A DNA stretch of 64,000 nt from Loigolactobacillus iwatensis (GCF_003950295.1 NZ_RHNP01000009.1:1-64000); one strand, 5' to 3'. Counted from the first letter of the stretch, positions 8,513 through 17,806 are shown. Notes: a model not told the origin generated them from the letters alone. Program-made: numbers and translations.

Positions 8513-9583
8513 TTGAAAAACGAAACAAAGATTCAAGCCTTTTTGGTAGAACAACATTTAGATGCCTTTTTTATTGCCAAAAGAGTGAATGTCCGTTTTG
8601 CAAGTGGTTGGACTGGCGATGACTCTTATATTTTGTTGACTCAAAAAAATCAATATTTCTTAACTGACCCTCGTTATACGGAACAAGCGGACCTTGAAAT
8701 TCCAGACTACAATATTATTAACTGGCGCTTACCGGGAAAAACGGTTGGTGACACTGTTGCGCAGTTAGCCCAAGAAAACAACCTGAAAACAATAGCATTT
8801 GAATCGGATTATCTGAATTTTGATATGTACGATGATTTTCGAGAAAAAAGTAACGTAGATTTAATTAAGGCCGGCGGTGTTATTGATAAAATGCGTATCA
8901 TTAAAACATCAGAAGAAATTCAAAATATGCGCATTGCCTGTGATATTTCTTGTCGTGCGTTCGAACGTATTTTGAAAGATATCCATGTCGGTGTCACAGA
9001 AAAAGAATTGGCCGCAAAACTTTCTCTATACATGGTCGAAGAAGGTGCCGATACTCAGCCTTATGGTAATATCTTAATTTCAGGTGCTCGCACTTCTTTA
9101 CTTCATGGTATTCCCTCAAAAAAGGCTATTGAATACGGTGATTTTGTTTTGATGGACTACGGTTGTCAATATAATGGTTATTTATCCGATATGACAAGAA
9201 CAGTTGTTGTTGGTAAGGCAACCGCAAAGCAGCGTGAAGTTTACGAGTACGAAAAGCGTTCATTGGAAGCTTGTGAAGAAATCATGCAAGCTGGTGTATC
9301 TGCTAAAGAATTCTATCCAAAATCATTAGAGCCGCTTCAAGGAACAAATTACGCTGACTACACTTACGCTAATATTGGCCATAGTATTGGTTTATTTGTT
9401 CACGAATTACCTTACCTTTCTACTCAGTTTAACGATATTCTGGAGGAAAATACAGTTATAACCATCGAACCAGGTATTTATTTACCTAATTGGGGTGGAA
9501 TTCGTATCGAAGACCAAGTGCTTGTTAAAAAAGATGGCTTTGAAAATATGATCAGTATTCCCCATGATTTAATTGAATTATAG
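8513..9583 (+). CDS. Xaa-Pro peptidase (M24B, PepP/PepQ type)
   Basis: Metallopeptidase that cleaves peptides or dipeptides next to proline in the cytosol. The N-terminal creatinase-like domain (about residues 1-125) is followed by the pita-bread domain with the expected metal ligands: Asp in LMDYGCQYNGYLSDMTR (two Asp), His in NIGHSIGLFVHELP, Glu in TIEPGIYLP and the last Glu in GIRIEDQV. The TTG start at 8513 is chosen since AAGGAAG lies 7 bases before it; a GTG 11 codons upstream has no such site. Length 356 aa is normal. Aminopeptidase P versus prolidase cannot be settled by eye. It is followed 78 bases later by a C69 dipeptidase gene. Confidence 0.9.
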   Translation: MKNETKIQAFLVEQHLDAFFIAKRVNVRFASGWTGDDSYILLTQKNQYFLTDPRYTEQADLEIPDYNIINWRLPGKTVGDTVAQLAQENNLKTIAFESDYLNFDMYDDFREKSNVDLIKAGGVIDKMRIIKTSEEIQNMRIACDISCRAFERILKDIHVGVTEKELAAKLSLYMVEEGADTQPYGNILISGARTSLLHGIPSKKAIEYGDFVLMDYGCQYNGYLSDMTRTVVVGKATAKQREVYEYEKRSLEACEEIMQAGVSAKEFYPKSLEPLQGTNYADYTYANIGHSIGLFVHELPYLSTQFNDILEENTVITIEPGIYLPNWGGIRIEDQVLVKKDGFENMISIPHDLIEL

Positions 9584-9661
9584 TTCTCGCCTTTTATTTT
9601 CAAAAGATTAACTTATTAAGATGCTGTTTTTTAATGAAGCCAACCTTAAGGAGTAATACTC

Positions 9662-11104
9662 ATGATAAAAGATAAAAAGAATTTCAATTCAGATTGTACA
9701 GCAATACTAGTTGGGAAAAATGCCAGTATGGATGGCTCTACTATGATTGCACGTGATGAAGATGGTCATGATGGTGTTAAACCAAAATTATTTGTCACTT
9801 ATCCAGCAAAAGATCACAATGGTGAAACATTTATTTCGACTTATAATGGCGTTAAGGTTCCTTTAACCGAAAAAGCCTGCCGTTACACAGCAACTCCAAA
9901 TGCCGATCAAAGTGAAGGTATTTGGGACGAACAAGGTATTAATGAATATAACGTTGGAATGAGCGCTACAGAAACTGAGTTTACCAATCCTCGTGTTTTA
10001 GGCTATGATCCGTTAGTTGAGGATGGAATTGATGAAGATTCAATGGTTACCTTGGTATTACCCTATATTAAGACAGCTCGTGAAGGTGTTATTCGTTTAG
10101 GTGGCCTCATTGAAAAGTATGGTACTGGAGAAACTAACGGTATTGCTTTCAATGATAAAGACGAGATTTGGTATCTCGAAACAGGCGGCGGCCATCAATG
10201 GGTTGCCCAACGGATTCCAGACGATGCCTACGCTGTTGCACCAAATATTATGTGTATCGAAGAAATCGACTTTAACAATTCAGACTTTTTTATGACTTCA
10301 AGTAATATCCAAGCCTTTGTCGAAACAAATCATTTAAATCCAAATCCACAAACTTTTAATTTTAGAAATATATTTGGAACAAAAGATGAAGCAGACGCCT
10401 ACTATAACACGCCTCGCTCATGGTATGGTCAAAAATTATTTACACCAGACTTAGAGCAAGCACCAACTAGTCAGGATATTCCCTTTATTCAAAGAGCAAA
10501 TCGTAAAATTGCAGTTGAAGACGTCGAATTCTTTTTATCCTCCCATTATAATGGCACGCCTTATGATCCTTTTGATACCTATGCTTCTGGAACAAAAGAC
10601 GAACAGAAAAAATTCCGTTCAATTGCATTAGATCGTAATCACTGCGCCTGCATACTCCAAATCCGTAATCATGTGGCCGAACAATTAGCTGCAGTACAAT
10701 GGATCAACCTAGGTTTCTACTGCTATAGCCCGTTTGTTCCATTCTATACAAATGTCACCGATACCCCTAAAAATTATCAAGTTGCGGATGCTAAAGTTTC
10801 GCTAAATAGTGCGTATTGGCTGTACAAGGCGTTACAAGTAGTTGTTGAACCGCATTATCATCAATTTATTAGCCAGGTTAACGATTACCGCGATACAAGT
10901 CAAAGTTACGTTTTGGGACGTTTGAAAAAAATCGACACTGATGCTGCTCAGTTATCAGCTGATAAAATCACAAGCTATCTGACAAAGGCCAATGATGATA
11001 CTGCAGGAAACATCACAAATAAAACTGAAGTATTATTAAGTGATTTATTCAAACAATCGTTGTTATCTTCAAAATATTTCTTTGATCGTGGACAGAACTT
11101 ATAA
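9662..11104 (+). CDS. pepD: C69-family dipeptidase (PepD type)
   Basis: Broad-specificity dipeptidase, an N-terminal nucleophile hydrolase. 480 aa; the predicted nucleophile is the cysteine in SDCTAILVGKNAS (about residue 12), exposed after removal of a short propeptide. Family motifs MIARDED, EGIWDEQGINEYNVGMSATET and the WYLETGGGHQWVAQR segment are clear. The ATG start has AAGGAG 8 bases upstream. It lies behind the Xaa-Pro peptidase and probably shares its promoter, since no terminator separates them. Together they would finish degradation of peptides imported by the two POT carriers. Confidence 0.92.
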   Translation: MIKDKKNFNSDCTAILVGKNASMDGSTMIARDEDGHDGVKPKLFVTYPAKDHNGETFISTYNGVKVPLTEKACRYTATPNADQSEGIWDEQGINEYNVGMSATETEFTNPRVLGYDPLVEDGIDEDSMVTLVLPYIKTAREGVIRLGGLIEKYGTGETNGIAFNDKDEIWYLETGGGHQWVAQRIPDDAYAVAPNIMCIEEIDFNNSDFFMTSSNIQAFVETNHLNPNPQTFNFRNIFGTKDEADAYYNTPRSWYGQKLFTPDLEQAPTSQDIPFIQRANRKIAVEDVEFFLSSHYNGTPYDPFDTYASGTKDEQKKFRSIALDRNHCACILQIRNHVAEQLAAVQWINLGFYCYSPFVPFYTNVTDTPKNYQVADAKVSLNSAYWLYKALQVVVEPHYHQFISQVNDYRDTSQSYVLGRLKKIDTDAAQLSADKITSYLTKANDDTAGNITNKTEVLLSDLFKQSLLSSKYFFDRGQNL

Positions 11105-11133
11105 TATCTTTGTTACTATATTTATAATTAAAG

Positions 11134-11168
11134 AATCGCCAACATAACGAATATGTTGACGATTTTTT
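11134..11168 (+). terminator. Terminator of the peptidase operon
   Basis: Stem AATCG-CCAACAT / ATGTTG-CGATT with a small loop and a single bulge, followed by six Ts, 30 bases after the pepD stop. Confidence 0.8.
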
Positions 11169-11444
11169 GATATTTTAGATAGTTAAGTATAAATGGCAAT
11201 TCTGAAGCTGATACCGAAAATGTCTTTGCAATTTCCGTCGGCTCTGCTTGTACTGCTATCAGCCAATAATCTTCACACGATTAATTACTAGGTGTGGTTC
11301 TGCTGTCCGCGTTTATACGAAATAATTCGTGTTAGCTTCAGTAAGGATAACTTCGGCAGATATTAATTATTTCGTAACTCAATTAGGCCGAATTATCGCT
11401 AAGGTTAAAGTCCAATAAAACGAAATACGAAAATTATATTTTGC
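11169..11444. other. Gap without recognised gene
   Basis: About 275 bases between two terminators. No open frame with a ribosome-binding site and no structure I can name; it may be decayed sequence. Scattered copies of a TTTCGTAT/TACGAAAT-like word occur but form no clear array. Confidence 0.3.
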
Positions 11445-11499
11445 AAAAAGAGCGCCTGAGCAACTATTTTTACAAGATAATTGCTCAGGCGCTCTTTTT
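11445..11499. terminator. Bidirectional terminator between the peptidase and aro regions
   Basis: Perfect 19-bp arms (11445-11463 and 11481-11499) beginning AAAAAGAGCGCC and ending GGCGCTCTTTTT, loop of 17 bases. Ts follow the stem on both strands, so it can stop leftward aroE-aroD transcripts and any rightward read-through. Confidence 0.85.
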
Positions 11500-11639
11500 G
11501 AAATAATTTATTAGTACAAATATCCCCGTACATACTTAAAATTATTAGAACAACCTTCTAGTACTACTATCCGTTAAACATCCTTATTTATCAAAAATGG
11601 CCTTCACTAATGTAGTTTAAATCAGATTTAAACTAACGC

Positions 11640-11764
11640 TACTCAATGGCGTACATTTGGGTTTACCGCGTAACGTAAGCTAAGCACGTGAACCCAGACT
11701 CTTGGCACATGTTCTAGAGTGCTACTCAAAAATGGCAAACGGCTAGAACTGTTGTCCCAGCCGC
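11640..11764. repeat. Dispersed intergenic repeat family A, copy 1
   Basis: Shares GCGTAACGTAAGCTAA, GCACGTGA(A/G)CCCAGACT, TTCTAGAGT and TGTCCCAGCCGC in the same order with 48823-48992, and shorter parts with 51137-51237 (inverted). It lies immediately downstream of aroD. This copy lacks the hairpin insert present in the 48.8-kb copy. Confidence 0.75.
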
Positions 11765-11780
11765 TTACAGTCATTGATCA

Positions 11781-12542
11781 TCAGTCAAGTGCTAATTCAG
11801 CCAAATTATGGCGCAACATTTTAAGTTCAATTTGACCTGGCGCTGAAGCTGCACCAACCGTTCCAAACGTTAGTGCTGAACCAAATACTTCCCCACTAAT
11901 TCGGCTGATTTTACCAAGGTTACCCATTGCCATCGTAATCAATGGAATTGTTAATTGGCGGTGTGCTGCCTCGGTTGCCGCCAATAGTGTTGAAACATCT
12001 GCAGCAGACTGCGGCATTACAGCTATCTTAGCAACGTCAGCGTTCAGTTGAGCCATCTGAGTGAGCCGACTAATGATTTCGGTCTTAGCCGGTGTTTGTT
12101 GAAAGTCATGATTGCTCATAATAATCGCAATATTTGAATCGTGTGCGGCAGTAATTAAATCGCCAACAATTCGTTGTGGTAAAAATAATTCAATATCAAG
12201 TGCATCAGTTAGCTGATGATTAATAATTTGTTGATAAATGGCAACATAGTTATCTGCACTAAGTGGCATCCCACCGCCTTCTTTTTGCGTACGGAAGGTT
12301 GTCAGTAGCGGAATATCACCAAGTAGTTTATTTAATTGTAGCGCCGTTTCGCGATAATTTTCAAAATTAAGAATGTCCTGATAATAATCCAGTCGCCATT
12401 CAATTAAATCCGGCCTAGCAGCAACAATCTTATTTGCTTGTTCTAAAATGGTTGACCGATCCTTACCAGTGATTGGTACGGCAATTTTTGGTCGGCCACT
12501 ACCCAACACAACTTGTTTTAATTTAACCGTGGTAACTGTCAA
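11781..12542 (-). CDS. aroD: 3-dehydroquinate dehydratase, type I
   Basis: Interconverts 3-dehydroquinate and 3-dehydroshikimate through a Schiff base. 253 aa, a normal type I length. Visible active-site residues: E48 and R50 in EWRLDYY, R84 and E88 (FRTQKEGGG), general base H145 (MSNHDF) and Schiff-base lysine K172 (AKIAVMPQ). The start is a TTG preceded by GAAGGGA at about 11 bases. It follows aroE (119-base gap) in a leftward pair controlled next to a divergent LysR gene. Grouped with dehydrogenases and regulators rather than with other chorismate-pathway genes, it probably serves quinate/shikimate use, not only aromatic biosynthesis; that role is inference. Confidence 0.95.
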   Translation of the reverse strand: MTVTTVKLKQVVLGSGRPKIAVPITGKDRSTILEQANKIVAARPDLIEWRLDYYQDILNFENYRETALQLNKLLGDIPLLTTFRTQKEGGGMPLSADNYVAIYQQIINHQLTDALDIELFLPQRIVGDLITAAHDSNIAIIMSNHDFQQTPAKTEIISRLTQMAQLNADVAKIAVMPQSAADVSTLLAATEAAHRQLTIPLITMAMGNLGKISRISGEVFGSALTFGTVGAASAPGQIELKMLRHNLAELALD

Positions 12543-12661
12543 TGAAGATCAATTCCCTTCTTAATCTGAATAAACAAACTCCTTGAAAATGATGGTGCGC
12601 ACTTGCAACCACGAAGGCTACTAACCAAAAATACCTGATGATAATAGCAAACTATCTACTG

Positions 12662-13543
12662 CTATTTACTAGCGTCTGAGAAAAGCAGTTCATGAATATA
12701 ATCCACCGGCATATCTTCACCAGTCCAAAGTTTGAAGGCCTGGGCGCCCTGCTCAAGCATCATACCCAAACCATTAAACACGTGTTTAACGCCAGCCTTC
12801 TTGGCAACCTGCATTAACTTTGTTTCTCGCGGTGCGTAAACTGTATCAAAAACGATCATATCCTGCCGGAAAAAACTAGGGTCCGTGATTAAGCTCTGAT
12901 CTTGTAGTGGTTTCATACCAACACTAGTTGCATCACAATAAATAGCAGAATCAGCGATTTCAGAACGGTACTTATCTTGTTCGTCCAGTGAATGTAAAGT
13001 TGCTTTACACTTAGTTTGGGCGTTAATGGTTGCAACATTTTTTTTTGCTTGCTCCCAGTGAGCATCCTTTAAATTAAAGATTGAAATTTCTTTAACGCCA
13101 TCAAGAGCTGCCTGAATCGCAATTGCCGTACCTGCACCACCTGCTCCTGCCAAGGTCATTTTTTTACCCCGAATATCTAAATTTTCATCATCTAGAGATT
13201 GCATGAAACCAGTACCGTCAGTTGTGTAGCCAGTTAAAACACCAGTATCGTTCACAATTGTGTTAACCGCGCCCACCATTTCTGCTGCAGGGTCCAATTT
13301 ATCCAATAACGGAATGACTTTTTGCTTGTTAGGCATTGAAATATTTGAACCACGCATACCTAATGTCCGAATAGCATCAATAGCGCCTGGCAATTCTTTA
13401 TTTGTGACGTCAAATGCAAGGTAAGCGTAATTTAATCCTAACTTTGCAAAAGCATTATTGTGCATTGTTGGTGACATTGAATGGCGAATGGGATAGGCCA
13501 TTAATCCAATTAAAATAGTGTGTCCATCAAGTCTTTCTGCCAT
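12662..13543 (-). CDS. aroE: Shikimate/quinate dehydrogenase paralogue 1
   Basis: NAD(P)-dependent dehydrogenase interconverting shikimate and 3-dehydroshikimate, or quinate and 3-dehydroquinate. 293 aa from an ATG with GAGGGA about 9 bases upstream; a longer upstream frame has no such site. Substrate-binding residues are in place: S22 and S24 (HSMSP), catalytic K73 (NISMPNK), N94 (GAVNT) and D109 (TTDG). The nucleotide loop is GAGGAGTA. The usual NTDG reads TTDG, a small divergence. It heads the aroE-aroD pair and diverges from a LysR gene 174 bases away, suggesting substrate induction. Quinate versus shikimate preference cannot be read by eye. Confidence 0.92.
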   Translation of the reverse strand: MAERLDGHTILIGLMAYPIRHSMSPTMHNNAFAKLGLNYAYLAFDVTNKELPGAIDAIRTLGMRGSNISMPNKQKVIPLLDKLDPAAEMVGAVNTIVNDTGVLTGYTTDGTGFMQSLDDENLDIRGKKMTLAGAGGAGTAIAIQAALDGVKEISIFNLKDAHWEQAKKNVATINAQTKCKATLHSLDEQDKYRSEIADSAIYCDATSVGMKPLQDQSLITDPSFFRQDMIVFDTVYAPRETKLMQVAKKAGVKHVFNGLGMMLEQGAQAFKLWTGEDMPVDYIHELLFSDASK

Positions 13544-13717
13544 AATAAAAATCCCTCTTTCATAGTTCATTTTACAATATATTAAGCTAGCTTTAGTCAA
13601 AAAATCATTTGTTACATAGTTCACTTATAATGGTAGTGCTTTCAATTAGTGAAATAAATAATGTTAATTTGATTAAATAATAGAATGTATCTATTATTTA
13701 GTTTAGAGGTGATCATT
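13544..13717. promoter_or_regulatory. aroE / LysR divergent promoter region
   Basis: A short AT-rich spacer between divergent genes, the normal place for LysR-type operators. It contains ATAATGGTAG and AATAATAGAATGTAT-type elements, but I could not pick out one convincing T-N11-A dyad. Confidence 0.4.
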
Positions 13718-14647
13718 ATGAATTTACGCCATTTAATCTTTTTCCGAGAATTGGCACACACTCAGTACATGGCAAAAGCGGCCGAAAATCTAAATATTTC
13801 ACAGCCTTCATTAAGTTACGCTATTAGTCATTTAGAACAAGAATTAGGAGCACCGTTATTTGAAAAAGACGGCCGTAATATTAAGTTAACTTCTTTTGGC
13901 AAGATTTATTTAGAATTTGTTCAACGTGGTTTAACTGAATTAGACAATGGTCAAGCACTAATTAGTCAGCTTTTAAATGTGAATGAAGGCCATATCCACT
14001 TAGGATTTACCTATACGCTTGGGCAACGCTTAGTTCCTGAACTAGTAACCAAATTTCAAAAAGATCCGGCCAATCAAAAAATCACTTTTTCTTTTGCGCA
14101 AGGCAACACAACGCAATTATTGACTGATTTATTGGCCGAACGATATGATTTCGTTCTGTCTTCCCATATTGCTGCTATCGGCGATCAAAACCTGCACAAT
14201 AAATTGACCTTCACCCCAATTGTTCAACAAGAGATTGTTTTGGCTGTTCCCAATGATCATCCTCTAGCTAGTCGTGATACTGTCTCGCTAAAGGAAATTC
14301 AAAATTATCCTCTAATCTATTTTTCTAAAAATAGCGGCTTACGACCGTTACTAGATAATTTATTGAAGACGGCAAACGTTAAACCAAATATTCGTTGTGA
14401 AATTGAGGAAGACCACACTATAATCGGCTTTGTTCAGTACGGTTATGGCATTGCTTTAGTTCCCAACTTACCACAATTGGACCACTCATTAGTTCATATT
14501 GTACATATTAAAGAAAGTAGCGCCACTCATCAAATTTATTTAGTTTTAAAAAATAATCATTTTTCTCCACCATCTTCTTCACGCTTTCAGAATTTTGTCG
14601 AAAACTACTGCCAGAAAAATTTCACCGCCAAAAAACGGTTAATCTAG
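13718..14647 (+). CDS. LysR-family transcriptional regulator (aroE/aroD linked)
   Basis: 309 aa. N-terminal winged HTH (MNLRHLIFFRELAHTQYMAKAAENLNISQPSLSYAISHLEQEL, written here in parts: helices at residues 1-20 and 28-48) with the typical GAPLFEKDGR wing, followed by a periplasmic-binding-like effector domain from about residue 90. The start is the ATG behind GAGGTGAT; an ATG 11 codons upstream lacks a site. It is divergent from aroE-aroD, and by family habit would activate them in response to a pathway metabolite such as quinate or a shikimate derivative. The effector is not identifiable from sequence. Confidence 0.9.
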   Translation: MNLRHLIFFRELAHTQYMAKAAENLNISQPSLSYAISHLEQELGAPLFEKDGRNIKLTSFGKIYLEFVQRGLTELDNGQALISQLLNVNEGHIHLGFTYTLGQRLVPELVTKFQKDPANQKITFSFAQGNTTQLLTDLLAERYDFVLSSHIAAIGDQNLHNKLTFTPIVQQEIVLAVPNDHPLASRDTVSLKEIQNYPLIYFSKNSGLRPLLDNLLKTANVKPNIRCEIEEDHTIIGFVQYGYGIALVPNLPQLDHSLVHIVHIKESSATHQIYLVLKNNHFSPPSSSRFQNFVENYCQKNFTAKKRLI

Positions 14648-14742
14648 GGAGTATTTTGGGGTTAATAGTCTTGCTAGGCTTTGATTTTTCTGCTACTTTC
14701 ATCCCGTGGTAATCTTAGTCGCTAAAAAAAGGGGGCCTAAAA

Positions 14743-15393
14743 ATGAGTGAACATCCTAAATTTTCCAATACCATGCCAGTTAGCGAATTTCTAGAACATT
14801 ATTGGTACAAAACGGAATTACAGACAATCTGCCGGCAAAATAAACTACCAACATTTGGCACTAAGGCCGAATTAACCAATTACTTAGTGGCATTTTTAAA
14901 TGATATCCCTTCGAACAAAATAAAAACAGTCCGTAAAGTCACTAGACAAAAGTCGTTAAAATCTTACGAAATTACCCCAAAAACTAAGTTACTCAATTCA
15001 GGGTTCTCATTAAACAACGAAGCTCGACAATTTTTCACCGATTACTTTCACACCACTAAATTTTTCTTTAAAAAGATCATGACAATTAAACTCCGTGAAG
15101 TACAACGAACAAAAGATGTGCATGCGGATGTTGCCGCTTTAATTAAATTTTATTTAGATGATCAAAATCACGAAAAAAGCTTTAATAACGCCGAGGAAAG
15201 TACTTATCAGTGGAATAATTTTGTCAGAGATTTTTGTAAAGATCCACAGTCTACTAACTACTCAAATAAGCTTAAAGTCGCAGCAATTTTATGGCAGAAG
15301 GTTAAACTAGGTCGCGGTGCCAAACAATATAAGTCGGTCTTAATTCAACGTTATAGTACCGCAATTCAAAACTATCTGTTACCCAGTAAATAA
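14743..15393 (+). CDS. SAP-domain protein (DUF6434 type)
   Basis: 216 aa soluble basic protein. Residues about 12-48 form a SAP-like helix-extension-helix (SEFLEHYWYKTELQTICRQ then GTKAELTNYLVAFL), a fold often used for nucleic-acid binding. The C-terminal half (about 95-210) is the conserved region of the DUF6434 family, with YQWNNFVRDFCKD and KLKVAAILWQKVK. Function unknown. The start ATG follows a GGGGG purine stretch about 7 bases upstream. It is isolated between a LysR gene and a terminator, and looks unrelated to the surrounding pathway. Confidence 0.8.
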   Translation: MSEHPKFSNTMPVSEFLEHYWYKTELQTICRQNKLPTFGTKAELTNYLVAFLNDIPSNKIKTVRKVTRQKSLKSYEITPKTKLLNSGFSLNNEARQFFTDYFHTTKFFFKKIMTIKLREVQRTKDVHADVAALIKFYLDDQNHEKSFNNAEESTYQWNNFVRDFCKDPQSTNYSNKLKVAAILWQKVKLGRGAKQYKSVLIQRYSTAIQNYLLPSK

Positions 15394-15408
15394 ATACTAG
15401 AATTCAAA

Positions 15409-15445
15409 GGACTAACTCCATTAAACTCACGAGTTAGCCCTTTTT
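15409..15445 (+). terminator. Terminator of the SAP-domain gene
   Basis: Stem GG(A)CTAACTC / GAGTTAG(C)CC with a 12-base loop followed by five Ts, 16 bases past the stop codon. Confidence 0.8.
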
Positions 15446-15539
15446 GATTTTCTGATTTGATTACTATGATAATCAACAGTTGGTTGAAAAAGGCAATTTC
15501 AGTACCCTTCAACCGCTCATCTTAAAATTAAACCTGCTT

Positions 15540-17258
15540 TTATTTAACTTGACTGGCACTACTGCCGGCAACATAACCTGAAGCAATCCCCCATGTATTC
15601 ATCATGCTTGGCATTGAGTCATGGCCGTTAGCTCCACCGACTACTTCCCCGGCGCCGTATAAATGAGCAACTGGCCGTTCGTGACTATCTTCCAAGGCCA
15701 TATCGGTTGCTTGTGCCATGTAGCCGCCTAAGGTTGTGGCAAACCGCGCACGTTGTTCAATAATATAATACGTGTCACCCTCAAAGTCGTGTAAATATTG
15801 CGCATCGCGATCAAATTCGGGATCCTTTTTAGCCTGAACATAACCTTCATAATTTTTAACGGTTGTTGCTAACTTTTCCGCATCAATTCCGGCAAGTTCG
15901 GCCGCCCTTTTTAAAGTGCCCTTTACTAAAATTGGGCTTTTAGCACCATTATTATTGAAATAGCTCTGAATTTCTTCGGCAGTAAAGTCGTGCAGAACCA
16001 ATAAATTATAAAATGCGCGCCAAGTACGTGCATCCATCACTAAGAAAGCAATTTGATCTGGTTGCTTCAAGATTGCATCGCGGAATGTAACGTAGACGTC
16101 AGATTCATTTACAATCCGTTTACCATTTTTGTTGACGTAAATTGCACCCATGTCCGTTGCCTTTTTCGAAGCATACGTTGTTAATTTGGCAATTCCAGGT
16201 TCGACTTCCAAACCGTGCGGGTAAACTTTATACCAATCCAAATCGTGTGCCTTTAAATCCATTGATTTCATAAATTGATATGAGTCACCGGTAGAAGTCA
16301 TCGGTCCGTAATAATCGATTTGCTTGCTCTTATCACTGCGCATCGCCGTATTGGCACCGTACCCACCAGAGGCCAGGACCACAGAAGTTGCCTTCACGTT
16401 AATTGTTGTGTGCTGACCCGCCGCAACAAATCCAGTTAGTTGACCCTTATCATCTTTTAATAGATTCTCAACCCGCGTATCCAATAAAATTTGGCCACCT
16501 TTGGCCTCAAATGCATGGGCCACTTTTTTAATAAGCTCATAACTACTGGCACTAGGTAATTCAATCTGGCGCTCAACAGAGTGTTCCGGCGTTTGCGTTT
16601 GGGCTGCTTGATAGTCTAAGCTAGCAAATTGGCTGATAAAATCAATGGCCCGACCAATATTATCAGTCATTAAGTCGGTTAATTCTGGATAATTCGTATA
16701 CGCACACTCCCGGGAAACATCATCAAATAAACGCTGTGGTGAGTCCTGCTTAGCTTTAGCACCGAAAATCGTTTGACTAACCTTGGAGCCAGTTCCAGTG
16801 ACGTTAGAACCATTTAAAATGGTTGCACCACCTAAGTAGCCATTTTTTTCAACTAAAATGACTTTCTTCCCTAAACTTAACGCACGACATGCAGCCACCA
16901 AACCAGCCTCACCACCGCCAATGACCGCAACGTCCGCCGTTAAATCAATCACTTTGTGAGGAACTTCTGCTTTTGGCTTAGCCGCAATCTGAACCCCGTC
17001 AGTAGCAACCGCTGTTTGGGCCGAATCCAGAATCGCCTTTGTCATAACCGTTGCGCCACTAATTGCATCAACCGAAAAACTTTGTTGCTTAAGAATACTG
17101 GCCTTTAACTTACCAAAAGCTTGATTAAAAATGCCAGGAGTTTCTGAATGTTTAATGACTTTAACATCATCAATTTGGTTACCAGCAACATCAACTTCAA
17201 ACGTAATCATACCGTTATGACCTTTTGCTTGTGTTTCAATTTTATCAACTTTTTTCAA
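15540..17258 (-). CDS. Fumarate-reductase-like flavoprotein with N-terminal FMN-binding domain (candidate enoate reductase)
   Basis: 572 aa cytosolic flavoprotein, no signal peptide. Residues 1-85 are an FMN_bind domain with the flavinylation motif DAISGAT (acceptor Thr70), normally charged by ApbE, which is not in the window. Residues 107 to the end form an FAD_binding_2 domain with ADVAVIGGGEAG and VILVEKNGYLGGAT, and close with the family C-terminus YGAGEVVGG. This architecture occurs in soluble fumarate, urocanate and acrylate/cinnamate reductases, which reduce a double bond next to a carboxylate. The TTG start has AGGAGG 8 bases upstream. It is followed to the left by a LysR-controlled region and lies beside AroE paralogues and MFS carriers. 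Shikimate or another unsaturated cyclic acid is an attractive substrate; this is inference. Confidence 0.85.
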   Translation of the reverse strand: MKKVDKIETQAKGHNGMITFEVDVAGNQIDDVKVIKHSETPGIFNQAFGKLKASILKQQSFSVDAISGATVMTKAILDSAQTAVATDGVQIAAKPKAEVPHKVIDLTADVAVIGGGEAGLVAACRALSLGKKVILVEKNGYLGGATILNGSNVTGTGSKVSQTIFGAKAKQDSPQRLFDDVSRECAYTNYPELTDLMTDNIGRAIDFISQFASLDYQAAQTQTPEHSVERQIELPSASSYELIKKVAHAFEAKGGQILLDTRVENLLKDDKGQLTGFVAAGQHTTINVKATSVVLASGGYGANTAMRSDKSKQIDYYGPMTSTGDSYQFMKSMDLKAHDLDWYKVYPHGLEVEPGIAKLTTYASKKATDMGAIYVNKNGKRIVNESDVYVTFRDAILKQPDQIAFLVMDARTWRAFYNLLVLHDFTAEEIQSYFNNNGAKSPILVKGTLKRAAELAGIDAEKLATTVKNYEGYVQAKKDPEFDRDAQYLHDFEGDTYYIIEQRARFATTLGGYMAQATDMALEDSHERPVAHLYGAGEVVGGANGHDSMPSMMNTWGIASGYVAGSSASQVK

Positions 17259-17440
17259 ACTAATAGCCTCCTAAGCAATCTTTTTAAGATTTAAATCTAA
17301 CGTTAATTTAATTTCACCAGCACCCGTTACAAAATTTCAGCAACGTTGAAAGTTTGTTTAATCATTTGTTGTCCAGCAGTAATTTCAGCAAAAACAGTGA
17401 GCTAACACTAACTGGTCTAATTCAGTATTTTGATTAATTT

Positions 17441-17545
17441 GCATTATTTCAAAATCGTTATTATTTGCTGATATTTCTTTCTCAGCAGCAACCAAATGTT
17501 GGTAGACTGCTGCGACAACTTGCAGCCGATTTTGAAATAATATGC
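17441..17545. repeat. Inverted repeat enclosing a structured segment
   Basis: Arm GCATTATTTCAAAATCG (17441-17457) is mirrored by CGATTTTGAAATAATATGC (17527-17545), differing only by a two-base insertion. The 69 bases between contain AGCAGCAACCAA opposed to TTGG...CTGCTGC. It could be a leader RNA fold, a small miniature element, or a regulator site. Confidence 0.45.
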
Positions 17546-17744
17546 AGGAGATAATTATTCCCATTAATGAAAATTGTGAAATAAGCTTTTTACCCGTTAT
17601 TGTTAGTCACCGCGATCCATTCAGAAGTTTGATTGTTACCTTATTCACATTAAATGATAGCCTTCCAAACTAATTAAATAAATAATAAAAATTAGATTAA
17701 TCAATAAATAATATTTATGAATAGGCTTCACCAAATTAATTTTC

Positions 17745-17806
17745 AAAAAAAATATTGGTCTACAGGAGTTATTCAAATAAATATCTGAATAAACTCTGTA
17801 GACCAA
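17745..17806 (-). terminator. Terminator of the TIM-barrel/SDR/aroE/MFS operon
   Basis: A long stem (TTGGTCTACA..GAGTT..ATTCA with its near-perfect complement ending TGTAGACCAA) is followed on the minus strand by ATATT and eight Ts. It lies 60 bases behind the last MFS gene. Confidence 0.85.
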
